Of a DNA stretch of 64,000 nucleotides, positions 44,356 to 52,910 are shown piece by piece. The notes under the pieces are model-generated. The model was not told where the DNA came from. It ran no database searches and worked only from the letters and a program-made list of their open reading frames with translations. Source of the stretch: CAZXYS01 sp964645005 (GTDB lineage Bacteria; Bacteroidota; Ignavibacteria; Kapaibacteriales; UBA2268). The position numbers were made by a program, and so were the translations under genes. Every line of letters begins with the position of its first letter. Within the stretch, counting starts at the first letter, position 1. The stretch is from positions 1-64,000 of the forward strand of contig CAZXYS010000009.1 of the NCBI GenBank assembly GCA_964645005.1, written 5' to 3'.

Positions 44356-46557
44356 CTAACTTATCTCTTCTCCCGGTCCAATATCCTTATCCGGTGTGAG
44401 GATTGAGAGCTGGCTTTTATCGCTGGCAGCGAGAATCATGCCCTGTGATTCATGCCCCATCAGTTTTGCAGGCTTCAGGTTGGCGACGAGGATAACAGTC
44501 TTGCCGATAAGGTCTTCAGGCTTGTAATGCTCAGCTATGCCGGCGATTACCCGGCGCTGTTCCCAGCCAAGATCAACCTGCACTTTTAGAAGCTTTTTAG
44601 ATTTCTTGATCTTTTCTGCCGAGATCACTTTTGCCGTGCGGAGTTTAACCTTTGCGAAGTCTTCTATTCCAATTTGCTCGAATTCTTCAGCTTCTTTCGT
44701 GCGTGTTTCTTCGGGTGTGCCGAGTTTTGCCTGCTGCTCTTCGACGACGCTGTCTTCCACTTTGGTGAAGAGGATCTCCGGTTTGCCCAGTTGGTGTTTC
44801 TCCGGCATTGTAGGGAAGACCACCTCATGCCAGAGATCATCCGTCTTATTGTCGCGGCTGGCGGCACCGGTTTGCGGCTCAAGATTGAGCATTTTATATA
44901 TTTTTTCGCTGGAATAAGGTATAATCGGTGCTAACAGTGTTGCAAGGCTCCTGACTACCTGGGCGCATACGAACAAAGTTTTAGAGCATTTATCCGGGTT
45001 ATTTTTCGCTGTTTTCCAGGGTTCTTCGTCATTGAAGTATTTGTTTGCAGCGCGGGCGACATTCATGGTCTCATTGATAGCATCGCGGAAACGGAAACGC
45101 CTGTAGTTCAAATCGATCTTCTTTGTGCCCTGCCACAGAGCCCAGAGAAGCTCGATATCATTGTCCGAAAGTACCATCTGTTTCTGTTCCTCATCAATTT
45201 CTCTGAGGAAGTTATCTACTTCGCCGCCGTGCATCTCGAAAATCTCGATCAAGCCGCGCCAGTTGTCCGAGAAATTGCAATATTTGCCCATACATGCAGG
45301 TACTTTGCCATCAAAATTCTTTTGAATAAACTGCAGAGTCCGGTTTACAAAATTACCCGGGATAGCTGCCAGCTCATTATTGTTGCGCCACTGGAAATCC
45401 TTCCAGGTGTAGTCGGAATCACGGGTTTCAGGGAATGCCATCGCCAGCGAATAGCGCAGGGTGTCAACGTCCTTCTTATCTGGGAAATCGTTGATGAAAT
45501 CCCGCAGATCGATACTCCAATTGCGGGATTTGGAGAATTTGCGTCCTTCGAGATTCAGAAATTCGTTTGCCGGTACGTTCTCAGGCAGTATATAGCCGCC
45601 TTTTGCATTAAGCAGCGCGGGAAAAATCAATGTGTGGAAAACGATATTATCCTTTCCGATGAAGGCTATGTAGCGTGTACCATCGTCCTGCCACCATTTT
45701 TTCCACTCTTTCTCAGGACGACCGAGCTGCCGCATGAAATCCTTCGTTGCGGAAATATAGCCCAGAACGGCTTCGAACCATACGTAGAGGACTTTGCCCT
45801 CAGCTTTCTCCAAGGGGATCCCTTCGACATCGTCGATTTTGACGCCCCAGGTGAGGTCGCGGGTGATAGCGCGCTCGGTAAGTCCCTGCTTAAGCCAACT
45901 GCGTGTCTGCTGGAGAACATTGTCCTTCCAATCGCGGCTGTGGCTGTCGATGTATTTCTCGAGGAAGTCCTGGAATTCGCCTAACTTCAGGTACCAGTGG
46001 GTGGTTTTTCTTTCGACGGGTTTGTTGCCGGTGACGCGGCTTTTGGGTTCCTTCAGGTCTGTCTGGTTGTAGTAAGCGCCGCAGTTGTCGCATTGATCGC
46101 CGCGGGCGCCATCAGCGCCGCAATTCGGACAGATGCCTTCCACATATCTATCCGGCAGGAACATATTCGCCTGCTCGTCGTAAAATTGCAGTTCCTCTTT
46201 CTCTGTCAGCAAGCCCTTATCGAGGAAATCCTTGAAGAATTCCTTCGCGGTTTCGTGGTGTATTGGCAGCGATGTCCGCGAATAGACATCGAAGGTCATA
46301 CCGAATTCCCGGAAAGCCTTGTAGTTAGCTTCGTGATATTTATCGATAATTTCTTTAGGTGTTACGTTTTCCTGTTCGGCGGCGATGGTTATCGCGACGC
46401 CGTGTTCATCCGATCCGCAAACGTAGAGTACTTCCTCGCCGCTGAGCCGCAGGAATCGGGCGTAAATATCCGCCGGCAGGTAAGCGCCGGCGCAATGTCC
46501 CAGATGTATATGTCCGTTAGCGTAAGGCAGCGCCGAAGTTATGAGTGTCCTCTTCAT
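44356..46557 (-). CDS. metG: methionyl-tRNA synthetase
   Basis: A 733-residue enzyme charging tRNA-Met. The HIGH motif is HIHLGH (16-21), the zinc knuckle is CPNCGADGARGDQCDNCG (about 140-160), and the KMSKS loop is KFSKS. The anticodon-binding domain follows, then a C-terminal EMAP/Trbp-type tRNA-binding domain (from about residue 630: AKVKLRTAKVISAEKIKKSK ... VILVANLKPAKLMGHESQGM). The long form with two zinc-type knuckle halves and the added tRNA-binding domain is standard for this group. It is a single gene converging with the cupin gene with seven bases between stops. Confidence 0.97.
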   Translation of the reverse strand: MKRTLITSALPYANGHIHLGHCAGAYLPADIYARFLRLSGEEVLYVCGSDEHGVAITIAAEQENVTPKEIIDKYHEANYKAFREFGMTFDVYSRTSLPIHHETAKEFFKDFLDKGLLTEKEELQFYDEQANMFLPDRYVEGICPNCGADGARGDQCDNCGAYYNQTDLKEPKSRVTGNKPVERKTTHWYLKLGEFQDFLEKYIDSHSRDWKDNVLQQTRSWLKQGLTERAITRDLTWGVKIDDVEGIPLEKAEGKVLYVWFEAVLGYISATKDFMRQLGRPEKEWKKWWQDDGTRYIAFIGKDNIVFHTLIFPALLNAKGGYILPENVPANEFLNLEGRKFSKSRNWSIDLRDFINDFPDKKDVDTLRYSLAMAFPETRDSDYTWKDFQWRNNNELAAIPGNFVNRTLQFIQKNFDGKVPACMGKYCNFSDNWRGLIEIFEMHGGEVDNFLREIDEEQKQMVLSDNDIELLWALWQGTKKIDLNYRRFRFRDAINETMNVARAANKYFNDEEPWKTAKNNPDKCSKTLFVCAQVVRSLATLLAPIIPYSSEKIYKMLNLEPQTGAASRDNKTDDLWHEVVFPTMPEKHQLGKPEILFTKVEDSVVEEQQAKLGTPEETRTKEAEEFEQIGIEDFAKVKLRTAKVISAEKIKKSKKLLKVQVDLGWEQRRVIAGIAEHYKPEDLIGKTVILVANLKPAKLMGHESQGMILAASDKSQLSILTPDKDIGPGEEIS

Positions 46558-46866
46558 TGATCCAGTCCGTATATGTATTTTTCACAAATTTTATTCAAAA
46601 TAAATAAACTAAGAAGATTAACAAGTGAAAATAGTTTTTATTGGTTTTCAACTACCAGATAACTAAAACTAAATAAGATTTTCCGTATTGTAAAATATAA
46701 ATTTATCAGTGACTTGCAACTAATTAAAAAATGCTTGCATTGGGAAAAGTGTATTTCCCATAAAAAATGTGAGGCGTCGTGATGGCTGTGTCAAGGTTTA
46801 TTTATTATCGCAATTTTATTTGAATATTTATGATTGAAAGTGTTATATCTTTAATTTGAAAAGCAA
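46558..46866. other. 309-bp gene-free region before metG
   Basis: No supported gene. The sequence is very AT-rich and contains only short near-repeats. It should hold the metG promoter, but I could not pick one out with confidence. Confidence 0.5.
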
Positions 46867-46977
46867 TTATAATTTATCTATTTCCTGTTTGAAACTGACA
46901 ATAACCTCTCTTTGCCCCTTGATTATTTTTTCCTTTGCTGTGTCCGGATCGAACCAGCCTGCGTGGTCAATCTTCGG
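46867..46977 (-). pseudogene. Nudix hydrolase remnant, C-terminal fragment
   Basis: Reading this strand gives 36 codons from PKIDHAGWFDPDTA to SFKQEIDKL and a stop. The segment PKIDHAGWFDPDTAKEKI followed by KGQ is the characteristic end of a Nudix family (NTP pyrophosphohydrolase type, COG4119), where the residues after the Nudix box read E-I-D-x-A-x-W-F. A stop codon lies just before it and no Nudix box is present, so only the tail of the gene survives. It is next to another broken gene, the DUF72 locus, suggesting a decaying operon. The family call rests on a short match. Confidence 0.5.
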
Positions 46978-47030
46978 TTATTATATCGCTATACATAATT
47001 CAGATAATAAATTATTCTCAACAACTTTTT

Positions 47031-47750
47031 TCATTTTAAAAATTCTCTAACCTTACGGGCATTTTCCACACCGTAAGCATTAACATCATTATTGAACAAA
47101 ATATATGCCGGATTTACATCATCCTCTAAAGATCTTACTTTATCAGCAAGCTCTTTCATCTCATCATCCGTATAATCATATTTATACCATTCTTTCCTCC
47201 CATGCATACGGAAATAAGCGGTTTTTGAAGTGGCATGTGCTGTCAATTTCTGCTTTGGCGAATCCACATTTACGTATATCGCTCCGAGTTCACGCAACAA
47301 ATCGAATATCTCATCATTATTCCATCTTTCATCACGAAATTCCACTGCCACCTTATCCGGCTGCTCCAGCGCTTAAATAGCTTTTCTGAGCCTTTCCGGT
47401 TCATAGGGCATTTTCGGATGAAGCTGCAAGAGTATCAGACCGAACTTATCACCCAAATGTGATGCCGACTCAGCAAATTCTTTGCAGTTATCATCCACAT
47501 CTTTGAGAAATTTGCGATGGGTGATTAGCTGCGGAGCTTTTACCACATATTTAAATCCCGGCTCAGCTTTTTCCGCCCATCCCTTATATGTTTTCGGTTG
47601 AAATCGCCTGTAAAAAGCAGCATTTATCTCGACAGTATTGAACTGTGAAGCATAATATTGCAGCCATTTTTTCTTTGCTGTGCCTTCGGGATAAAACCTC
47701 CCTTTCCAATCATCATACGACCAGCCGGATGTTCCAATGTAGTATTTCAT
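47031..47750 (-). pseudogene. DUF72-family protein with in-frame stop
   Basis: Both halves of a DUF72 (YecE-like) TIM-barrel protein are present in one frame. The N-terminal 125 residues (YIGTSGWSYDDWKGRFYP ... LLQLHPKMPYEPERLRKAI) end at a TAA (47373-47375), after which ALEQPDKVAVEFRDERW continues directly to the natural stop at 47031. One sense codon, probably GAA, appears to have become TAA. Without it the protein would be 239 residues, near the family length. The function of DUF72 is not established. A sequencing error is an alternative. The neighbouring Nudix remnant suggests the locus is genuinely decaying. Confidence 0.8.
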
Positions 47751-47984
47751 ATAAAATCCAATAAATATTTTGAAAACATCTTTATTATTAAAACCGAACT
47801 CAGGGTATGAAAATTATAATTATTTTCTAGCTAAATTTATAGATAAATGTAAATTTTCGTATTAGATAAAAAAAGAAAACAAAAGTTATAATTGTAAAAA
47901 AAAAGTGTCTCGATAGAGATATTTGATTACAAATTATTATATTGGCAGCAATAGAAATTACCTTTTTATAGAGGAGAAATTATT

Positions 47985-48446
47985 ATGAAAATCGATTTAA
48001 CCGAAGAGCAAATAGCAGAGATCGCTGAACAACTAGATTGCGGGATGCAATGTTTCTTAAATAAAAAAACTGGCGAGATTAAGACTTTACCTGATTTTGA
48101 CAGGTGGATTGGCGACGGCGAAGAACTCATGCAGAGAGAAATACAAGAGATCGAAAACGAAAAGCAGAATCTATACGCGATAGAACCGCCGGAAACTCAC
48201 AAAGACTTCGAAATAATGGAGGATTTCGCTGATTCAGTGGAAGATATTGATCTTCGGAAAAAACTCAATAATGCATTGTACAGATCAAAGCCTTTCGCTC
48301 ATTTCAAAAATATATTGAGTAATGCTGAAGATTATCGGCAAAAATGGTTCGATTTCAAGAGTGCAAGATATATTGAACATGTTAAGTTCATGATTGAAGC
48401 TAATGAAGTTTTCGATGAAGATAAAGACACTACGGATTGGGAATAA
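47985..48446 (+). CDS. UPF0158 family protein
   Basis: A 153-residue cytoplasmic protein of a widely distributed family with unknown function. The matching pattern is MKIDLTEEQIAEIAEQLDCGMQCFLNKKTGEI, then YAIEPPETHKDFEIMEDFADSV and KPFAHFKNIL near the end. GAGGAG lies 8 bases before the ATG, a good ribosome site. The stop codon overlaps the next start (TAATGA), so the two genes are translated together. In other genomes relatives sit next to varied small proteins, which gives no clear role. Confidence 0.85.
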   Translation: MKIDLTEEQIAEIAEQLDCGMQCFLNKKTGEIKTLPDFDRWIGDGEELMQREIQEIENEKQNLYAIEPPETHKDFEIMEDFADSVEDIDLRKKLNNALYRSKPFAHFKNILSNAEDYRQKWFDFKSARYIEHVKFMIEANEVFDEDKDTTDWE

Positions 48447-48808
48447 TGAAACTTACTAAACATAATAAGTCTATTATAGAGAACGAATGCAAACCTTTAA
48501 TTGATAAATTCAAGGACGAATACATACCGGAAAATCCGGATAAAACTTTTAATTATTTGTTTGATGTTTATTTGAAATGGCGGGGGAACAATCTGTACTT
48601 TTGCTCAAAGTACAGGTCAGAAGCGCCCAATCGACTAGTTAACGAATTTGAGGAACAATTTCTAAGATTCCAATTTCATGAAAAAGACAGCATAGTTTTT
48701 TCATATATGAGACATACCGGTCGATGGCATGTCATCGGCGTAGATATGACACTAAAGGACTGTCTTGACATGATAGAAAAAACGCCGACATTTCATCCGC
48801 TATCATAA
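48446..48808 (+). CDS. hypothetical protein coupled to UPF0158 gene
   Basis: A 120-residue protein starting at MKLTKHNKSIIENE; the frame opens three codons earlier, but the coupled ATG is more likely. I do not recognise a named family. The middle (FDVYLKWRGNNLYFCSKYR, later FSYMRHTGRWHVIG) looks like a beta-rich DUF3024-like fold and ends with an amphipathic helix (KDCLDMIEKTP). Its start overlaps the UPF0158 stop, so the products probably work together. No membrane segment or signal peptide is visible. Function unknown. Confidence 0.7.
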   Translation: MKLTKHNKSIIENECKPLIDKFKDEYIPENPDKTFNYLFDVYLKWRGNNLYFCSKYRSEAPNRLVNEFEEQFLRFQFHEKDSIVFSYMRHTGRWHVIGVDMTLKDCLDMIEKTPTFHPLS

Positions 48809-48831
48809 ATTTTTAATATTAGGAGTATGTG

Positions 48832-48879
48832 ATGCGATTCGGCGATGAGAGTGTTTACGGGAAGTTTGTGGTGGAGTAA
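48832..48879 (+). CDS. possible 15-codon mini-ORF or gene remnant
   Basis: AGGAG lies 6 bases before an ATG that opens 15 codons ending VYGKFVVE and a stop. The ribosome site is better than that of the preceding gene, but the product is too short to judge. It may be the start of a gene lost by deletion or a chance site. It is directly ahead of two hairpins. Confidence 0.25.
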   Translation: MRFGDESVYGKFVVE

Positions 48880-48924
48880 GGCTTCAGATGTGCCACACCT
48901 ACAAGGTGTGGTAAATATAGACAT

Positions 48925-48960
48925 AAAATCAACCTCAGGGTTAACCCTGAGGCTGATTTT
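48925..48960. terminator. bidirectional terminator between converging genes
   Basis: AAAATCA and CCTCAGGG pair with CCCTGAGG and TGATTTT around a TTAA loop, with one internal mismatch. Both strands end in a run of T. It separates the UPF0158 gene pair from the carboxylase cluster, and is preceded by a second perfect hairpin, CCACACCTACAAGGTGTGG (48893-48911). Confidence 0.85.
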
Positions 48961-48988
48961 GATTTTAAGAAATTTTTCACTTACCTAT

Positions 48989-50554
48989 CTACAGCGGTAT
49001 ATTTCCATGTTTCTTCGGCGGATTTTTATCGACCTTGTTTTCCAGCATGTTGAAAGTGTCGATCAGGCGCGGGCGCGTGTACTTCGGCTCGATCACCTCG
49101 TCGATGTAGCCGTAGGAAGCCGCGATGTACGGATTGGCGAATCTTTCTTCGAAATCCCGGATCAGTTCCTGCTCGCGTTTCTCAGGATCGTCGGCGTTTT
49201 CAATCTCTTTCTTGAAGATTATCTCTACTGCGCCTTTGGGTCCCATAACGGCGAGTTCCGCCGTGGGCCAGGCGAAGTTCATATCACCGCGGATATGCTT
49301 GCTGTTCATGACGTCGTAAGCGCCGCCATAAGCCTTGCGGGTGATGACGGTGACTTTCGGCACGGTGGCTTCGCTGAAGGCATAGAGCAGCTTGGCGCCG
49401 TTCATGATAATGCCGCCCCATTCCTGCTCTGCGCCGGGCATAAAGCCGGGGACATCCTCGAATACGAGAAGCGGAATGTTGAAAGCATCGCAGAAACGCA
49501 CAAAACGAGCGCCTTTCCGCGATGAGTTAATGTCCAGGACGCCCGCCAGCACCGCCGGCTGATTTGCTATAACGCCGATGGAACGTCCGCCCAGATGGAT
49601 AAAGCCTACAACTATGTTTTCCGCCCAGTCCTCGTGCACTTCGAGGAATTCGCCCTGATCGGCAACGCTCTTGATGGCTTCGCGTATATCGTAAGGCATG
49701 TTGGGGTTTTCGGGTACCACGTAATTCAGCGATTCGTCGGCACGATCGACAGGATCGCTGTTTTCCATGAACGGCGGATCCTCTGCGTTGTTCGCCGGAA
49801 TGAATGTTAACAGCTTATTGACCAGCTTCATGGCTTCGAGGTCGTTATCGACGACGAAGTGCGCCACACCGCTTTTTGTGGCATGGGCATCGGCGCCGCC
49901 GAGGTCTTCGGAAGTAAAATCCTCGTGGGTTACGGTTTTCACGACCTTCGGACCTGTCACGAACATGTATGAACTTTTGCGTACCATGATCGTGAAGTCA
50001 GTTATAGCGGGCGAATAGACCGCGCCGCCGGCGCAGGGTCCCATAATTACCGAAATCTGCGGCACCACGCCGGAAGCCAGGGTATTCCTGAGGAAAATGT
50101 CAGCGTAGGCGCCGAGCGAGATGACGCCTTCCTGCACGCGGGCGCCGCCGGAATCGTTCAGACCTATGACCGGCGCGCCGGTACGCATAGCCATATCCAT
50201 GATCTTACATATTTTTCTACCGTGCTCGGCTGCCAGCGAGCCGCCCAGCACCGTGAAATCCTGCGAGAAGATGAAGACTTTGCGTCCCCCCATATTCGCA
50301 TAGCCGGTGACGACACCGTCGCCGAGGGGAACATTTTTATCCAGCCCGAGCTGTGTCGAGTGGTGGTGTGCGAGCGCATCCATCTCGCGGAAGGTGCCGC
50401 GGTCGATAAGCAGGTCAATTCTTTCGCGGGCGGTAAGTTTGCCTTTGGCGTGCTGTTTTTCGATACGGTCGGCACCGCCGCCCTGAGCGGCTTTTTCCAG
50501 CAGTTCGTACAGCTCTTGTATCTTCTGGTCGCGTTTATCTTGCTTTTTTCCCAT
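48989..50554 (-). CDS. pccB: acyl-CoA (propionyl/acetyl) carboxylase, carboxyltransferase subunit
   Basis: A 521-residue carboxyltransferase that moves carboxyl from biotin to an acyl-CoA. It has the paired crotonase-fold pattern: GARVQEGVISLGAYADIF, the oxyanion loop VIMGPCAGGAVYSPAITDF, GAEQEWGGIIMNGAKLLYAFSEA and a Gly-rich turn in TRKAYGGAYDVM. Length fits PccB/MmdA. Methylmalonyl-CoA production from propionyl-CoA, or acetyl-CoA carboxylation, cannot be told apart by eye; in this group propionyl-CoA is common. It is the last gene of the carboxylase cluster, 85 bases after the biotin carrier. Confidence 0.9.
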   Translation of the reverse strand: MGKKQDKRDQKIQELYELLEKAAQGGGADRIEKQHAKGKLTARERIDLLIDRGTFREMDALAHHHSTQLGLDKNVPLGDGVVTGYANMGGRKVFIFSQDFTVLGGSLAAEHGRKICKIMDMAMRTGAPVIGLNDSGGARVQEGVISLGAYADIFLRNTLASGVVPQISVIMGPCAGGAVYSPAITDFTIMVRKSSYMFVTGPKVVKTVTHEDFTSEDLGGADAHATKSGVAHFVVDNDLEAMKLVNKLLTFIPANNAEDPPFMENSDPVDRADESLNYVVPENPNMPYDIREAIKSVADQGEFLEVHEDWAENIVVGFIHLGGRSIGVIANQPAVLAGVLDINSSRKGARFVRFCDAFNIPLLVFEDVPGFMPGAEQEWGGIIMNGAKLLYAFSEATVPKVTVITRKAYGGAYDVMNSKHIRGDMNFAWPTAELAVMGPKGAVEIIFKKEIENADDPEKREQELIRDFEERFANPYIAASYGYIDEVIEPKYTRPRLIDTFNMLENKVDKNPPKKHGNIPL

Positions 50555-50639
50555 ATCAATTCCGATTTATTTACCAATTAATTATTCGCATTATCTTAAT
50601 TCGTGTCAATTCGTGAAATTAGTGTCTGGAATTAGAGTC

Positions 50640-51164
50640 TCACTCTTCCGCATGAATTTCCATCAGCACCGCATTTTTCTCTACCGCCTGTCCCGTTTCG
50701 ACTTTAATATTCTTGACAATACCGGCGGCGGGCGCTTTGATAGAGTTTTCCATCTTCATGGCTTCGACTATCACGAGCGGGGCTTCCTTATCGACATGTT
50801 GCTCTTCCTCGACCATGGTTTTGACGACCATGCCGGGCATGTGCGATTTGATCTGAGTAATTCCCTCAGCGAGCGCCCCGCCAGCCTGCCTGATGAAGTG
50901 CTTAAGCAGCTTGCTAAGCTCATCGGTGACGGTGAACTCGAAGGCGAGCCCGTCAACGTAGATCGTGCTGGTGCCTTCCCAGTCTAGGTCGAACTCGATA
51001 GTGTAGAGCTTGTTATTGACGCTTAGCGAGTGGATATGTTCGCTGATTTCTTTAAGCGTCTCGATATGATACTTATTGCCGTTCATGACAATGCTGCCCG
51101 GCTCGTTTTTCACGAATTCAGCCTCGTACTCGTTATCTTCGATTTGTATGATTATGTCGGACAT
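50640..51164 (-). CDS. biotin carboxyl carrier protein of acyl-CoA carboxylase
   Basis: A 174-residue carrier. The N-terminal part (1-95) is a beta-rich linker domain and the C-terminal 75 residues form a biotinyl-lipoyl domain with VEAMKMENS, biotin attached to Lys137. It shuttles carboxyl between the biotin carboxylase and the carboxyltransferase. It lies between the PP-loop gene and the carboxyltransferase gene, on the same strand. The 418-base gap upstream of it is unusually large for an operon. A short repeat-like patch (TTCGTGTCAATTCGTG) sits in the gap to the carboxyltransferase. Confidence 0.9.
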   Translation of the reverse strand: MSDIIIQIEDNEYEAEFVKNEPGSIVMNGNKYHIETLKEISEHIHSLSVNNKLYTIEFDLDWEGTSTIYVDGLAFEFTVTDELSKLLKHFIRQAGGALAEGITQIKSHMPGMVVKTMVEEEQHVDKEAPLVIVEAMKMENSIKAPAAGIVKNIKVETGQAVEKNAVLMEIHAEE

Positions 51165-51582
51165 TTATGCCTCTGTGTATATTATTTATAACTTTTTCAG
51201 TAATTTCAGTCTTGCTGTTTAAACTATTTAATTGTAATAGCTTAATTGATTTATCCTGATAAAATAAATTTATCAATCATTAAATATAAGAAAAAAAGCG
51301 TAATGAGCAAAGAAGATTGCTTTTAAAATTGGATTTCCTAATAGAAAATTGAATATATCTGACTTAATTAAAAATTTATGGGGGAGCGGCTAACGGTTAG
51401 CTGTTTTTGAGAGTTCTAAGTTTTAAATTGAGAATTTTCAACTCGAAGCGCAAGAAGAAAAATGTCCGTATTGCTGAATAATTTCGGATTTTACAATTTA
51501 AATGGACTTTTAATTGCGGGCACATGCAAATGCAATTTTTGTATTTTGAATTTATGTAAAAAGAGGGAAATTTTCTTAAGTT
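51165..51582. other. 418-bp gene-free region between PP-loop gene and biotin carrier
   Basis: No supported gene. It is strongly AT-rich, with one hairpin-like element (GGCTAACGGTTAGCTG, near 51386-51401). It probably holds a separate promoter for the carrier and carboxyltransferase genes, as the PP-loop gene interrupts the cluster. Confidence 0.5.
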
Positions 51583-52884
51583 TTAATTCACATTTTCAAC
51601 ACAAATATCCTCCGAAACAATATTTCGCAGAATTGACTCAAGATATGGAACCATAGTGTCATCAACCTGCAGGCAGCCTTCGCAATCACCGCCCATTTTA
51701 ATTTTCAATTCATTACCCTGAAAATCTATTATTTCTATAGAACCGCCGTCACGCTCTATTTCGAAAGATATGATTTCAAATATTTTACGGATAGCGCCGA
51801 GCTTTCCGCCTTCTTTCTCTATACTTATCGTTCCCAATTCATTTATCTTCTCTTCAGTTAGTGCAGGTTCCCAGTAGTTAAGAATATGAATATCTTTTTT
51901 CAAATACTCAGGCTCAATCCCTAAAAAATCATGAAATTCACTTAGTTTATCCTCGTCAAAATTGTCTAATCTTTCGATTTCCTTACCAATTCTGTCTTGA
52001 TATTCACTCTGGGAAATTTGTTTATCCCTCAACAAAGCGGACGCCATCAGCATTGATGATGTCACCCCGTTTTGTTTGTATTTGTAATAGCTGATAGCGG
52101 GATATAACCTGCAATCGATTTTTGCATCACCGTGTTCCGAAGGTTCCCATCCCAATTCGGACTGAAGTGCATTAAGTACTTCATTATAATCGTAATTAAA
52201 GTAATTAAAAATTGACACTGGATTTATTCTCTGTTGCTTTCTAATGTTTTTATTGCAGTATTTATCTATGATTTCCGGTTGTACGGATCCTGACAGTACC
52301 TTCCTGAAAATATCTTCCATACAATATCTTTTGCTGCCGTAAATAGGAGCATTTTCCAATTTGCCGACACCGCCGATCAGCACCAGTTCCAAGCCTTCAT
52401 TAGCGGCAGTTTGGCAGACAGCGGTATTTATACCATGATTGCAGACAGTGCACATATTTTTTGTTTTAAGAAAAAATTCTCTGTATAATGTTCTCAATTC
52501 GTCTTTACTCGGGCTGATTGCAATATGATCTACATTTAAATTATCTACGGCTTTTGTTATGTTTTCTCTTGCAAGCTGCGTTTGAAGCCCATTGTCAAAA
52601 GTAACCGCCAATGGTCTCATGCCGAATTTCTTTTTTGCGAGATACAGAACATAAGTACTGTCTTTGCCACCGCTCAACGGTACTAAACAATCATATTTTC
52701 CATCTTTGTTTTTATCTCTGTAATAGTCAAGAATTTTAATTAGTTTCCTTTGTTTCTTATGATAGTCTCTGTGTCCCCACTTTGTTTCATATACGGAACA
52801 AAAAATACATTCATGATTAAAGTTAATATGTGTTTCGGGAATAGAAATAAGACATTTCTTACATTGCACATTCTCTTCTGTCAT
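51583..52884 (-). CDS. PP-loop ATPase (sugar amidotransferase-like) fused to NifU-like domain
   Basis: A 433-residue two-part protein. Residues 1-360 resemble the N-acetyl sugar amidotransferase/WbpG branch: zinc-type cysteines C8-x2-C11 and C26-x2-C29, the PP-loop SGGKDST (71-77) that adenylates substrates, and a second CxxC in MCTVCNHG. The last 70 residues (about 365-433) match a NifU C-terminal iron-sulfur scaffold: FEIERDGGSIEIIDFQG, then GGDCEGC (401-404). WbpG-type proteins normally work with HisH/HisF-like partners, absent here. A fused scaffold instead suggests sulfur insertion, as in thiolation enzymes; this is inference. The gene is AT-rich beside GC-richer carboxylase genes and lies 26 bases after accC, so it was probably inserted into the cluster. 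Confidence 0.75.
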   Translation of the reverse strand: MTEENVQCKKCLISIPETHINFNHECIFCSVYETKWGHRDYHKKQRKLIKILDYYRDKNKDGKYDCLVPLSGGKDSTYVLYLAKKKFGMRPLAVTFDNGLQTQLARENITKAVDNLNVDHIAISPSKDELRTLYREFFLKTKNMCTVCNHGINTAVCQTAANEGLELVLIGGVGKLENAPIYGSKRYCMEDIFRKVLSGSVQPEIIDKYCNKNIRKQQRINPVSIFNYFNYDYNEVLNALQSELGWEPSEHGDAKIDCRLYPAISYYKYKQNGVTSSMLMASALLRDKQISQSEYQDRIGKEIERLDNFDEDKLSEFHDFLGIEPEYLKKDIHILNYWEPALTEEKINELGTISIEKEGGKLGAIRKIFEIISFEIERDGGSIEIIDFQGNELKIKMGGDCEGCLQVDDTMVPYLESILRNIVSEDICVENVN

Positions 52885-52910
52885 TGTCCACCTGTTGATC
52901 CTGCCAAATT

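Noticed and set aside
45229..45984. A 251-codon frame on the + strand inside metG
   Set aside because: It is antisense to the methionyl-tRNA synthetase with no independent support.
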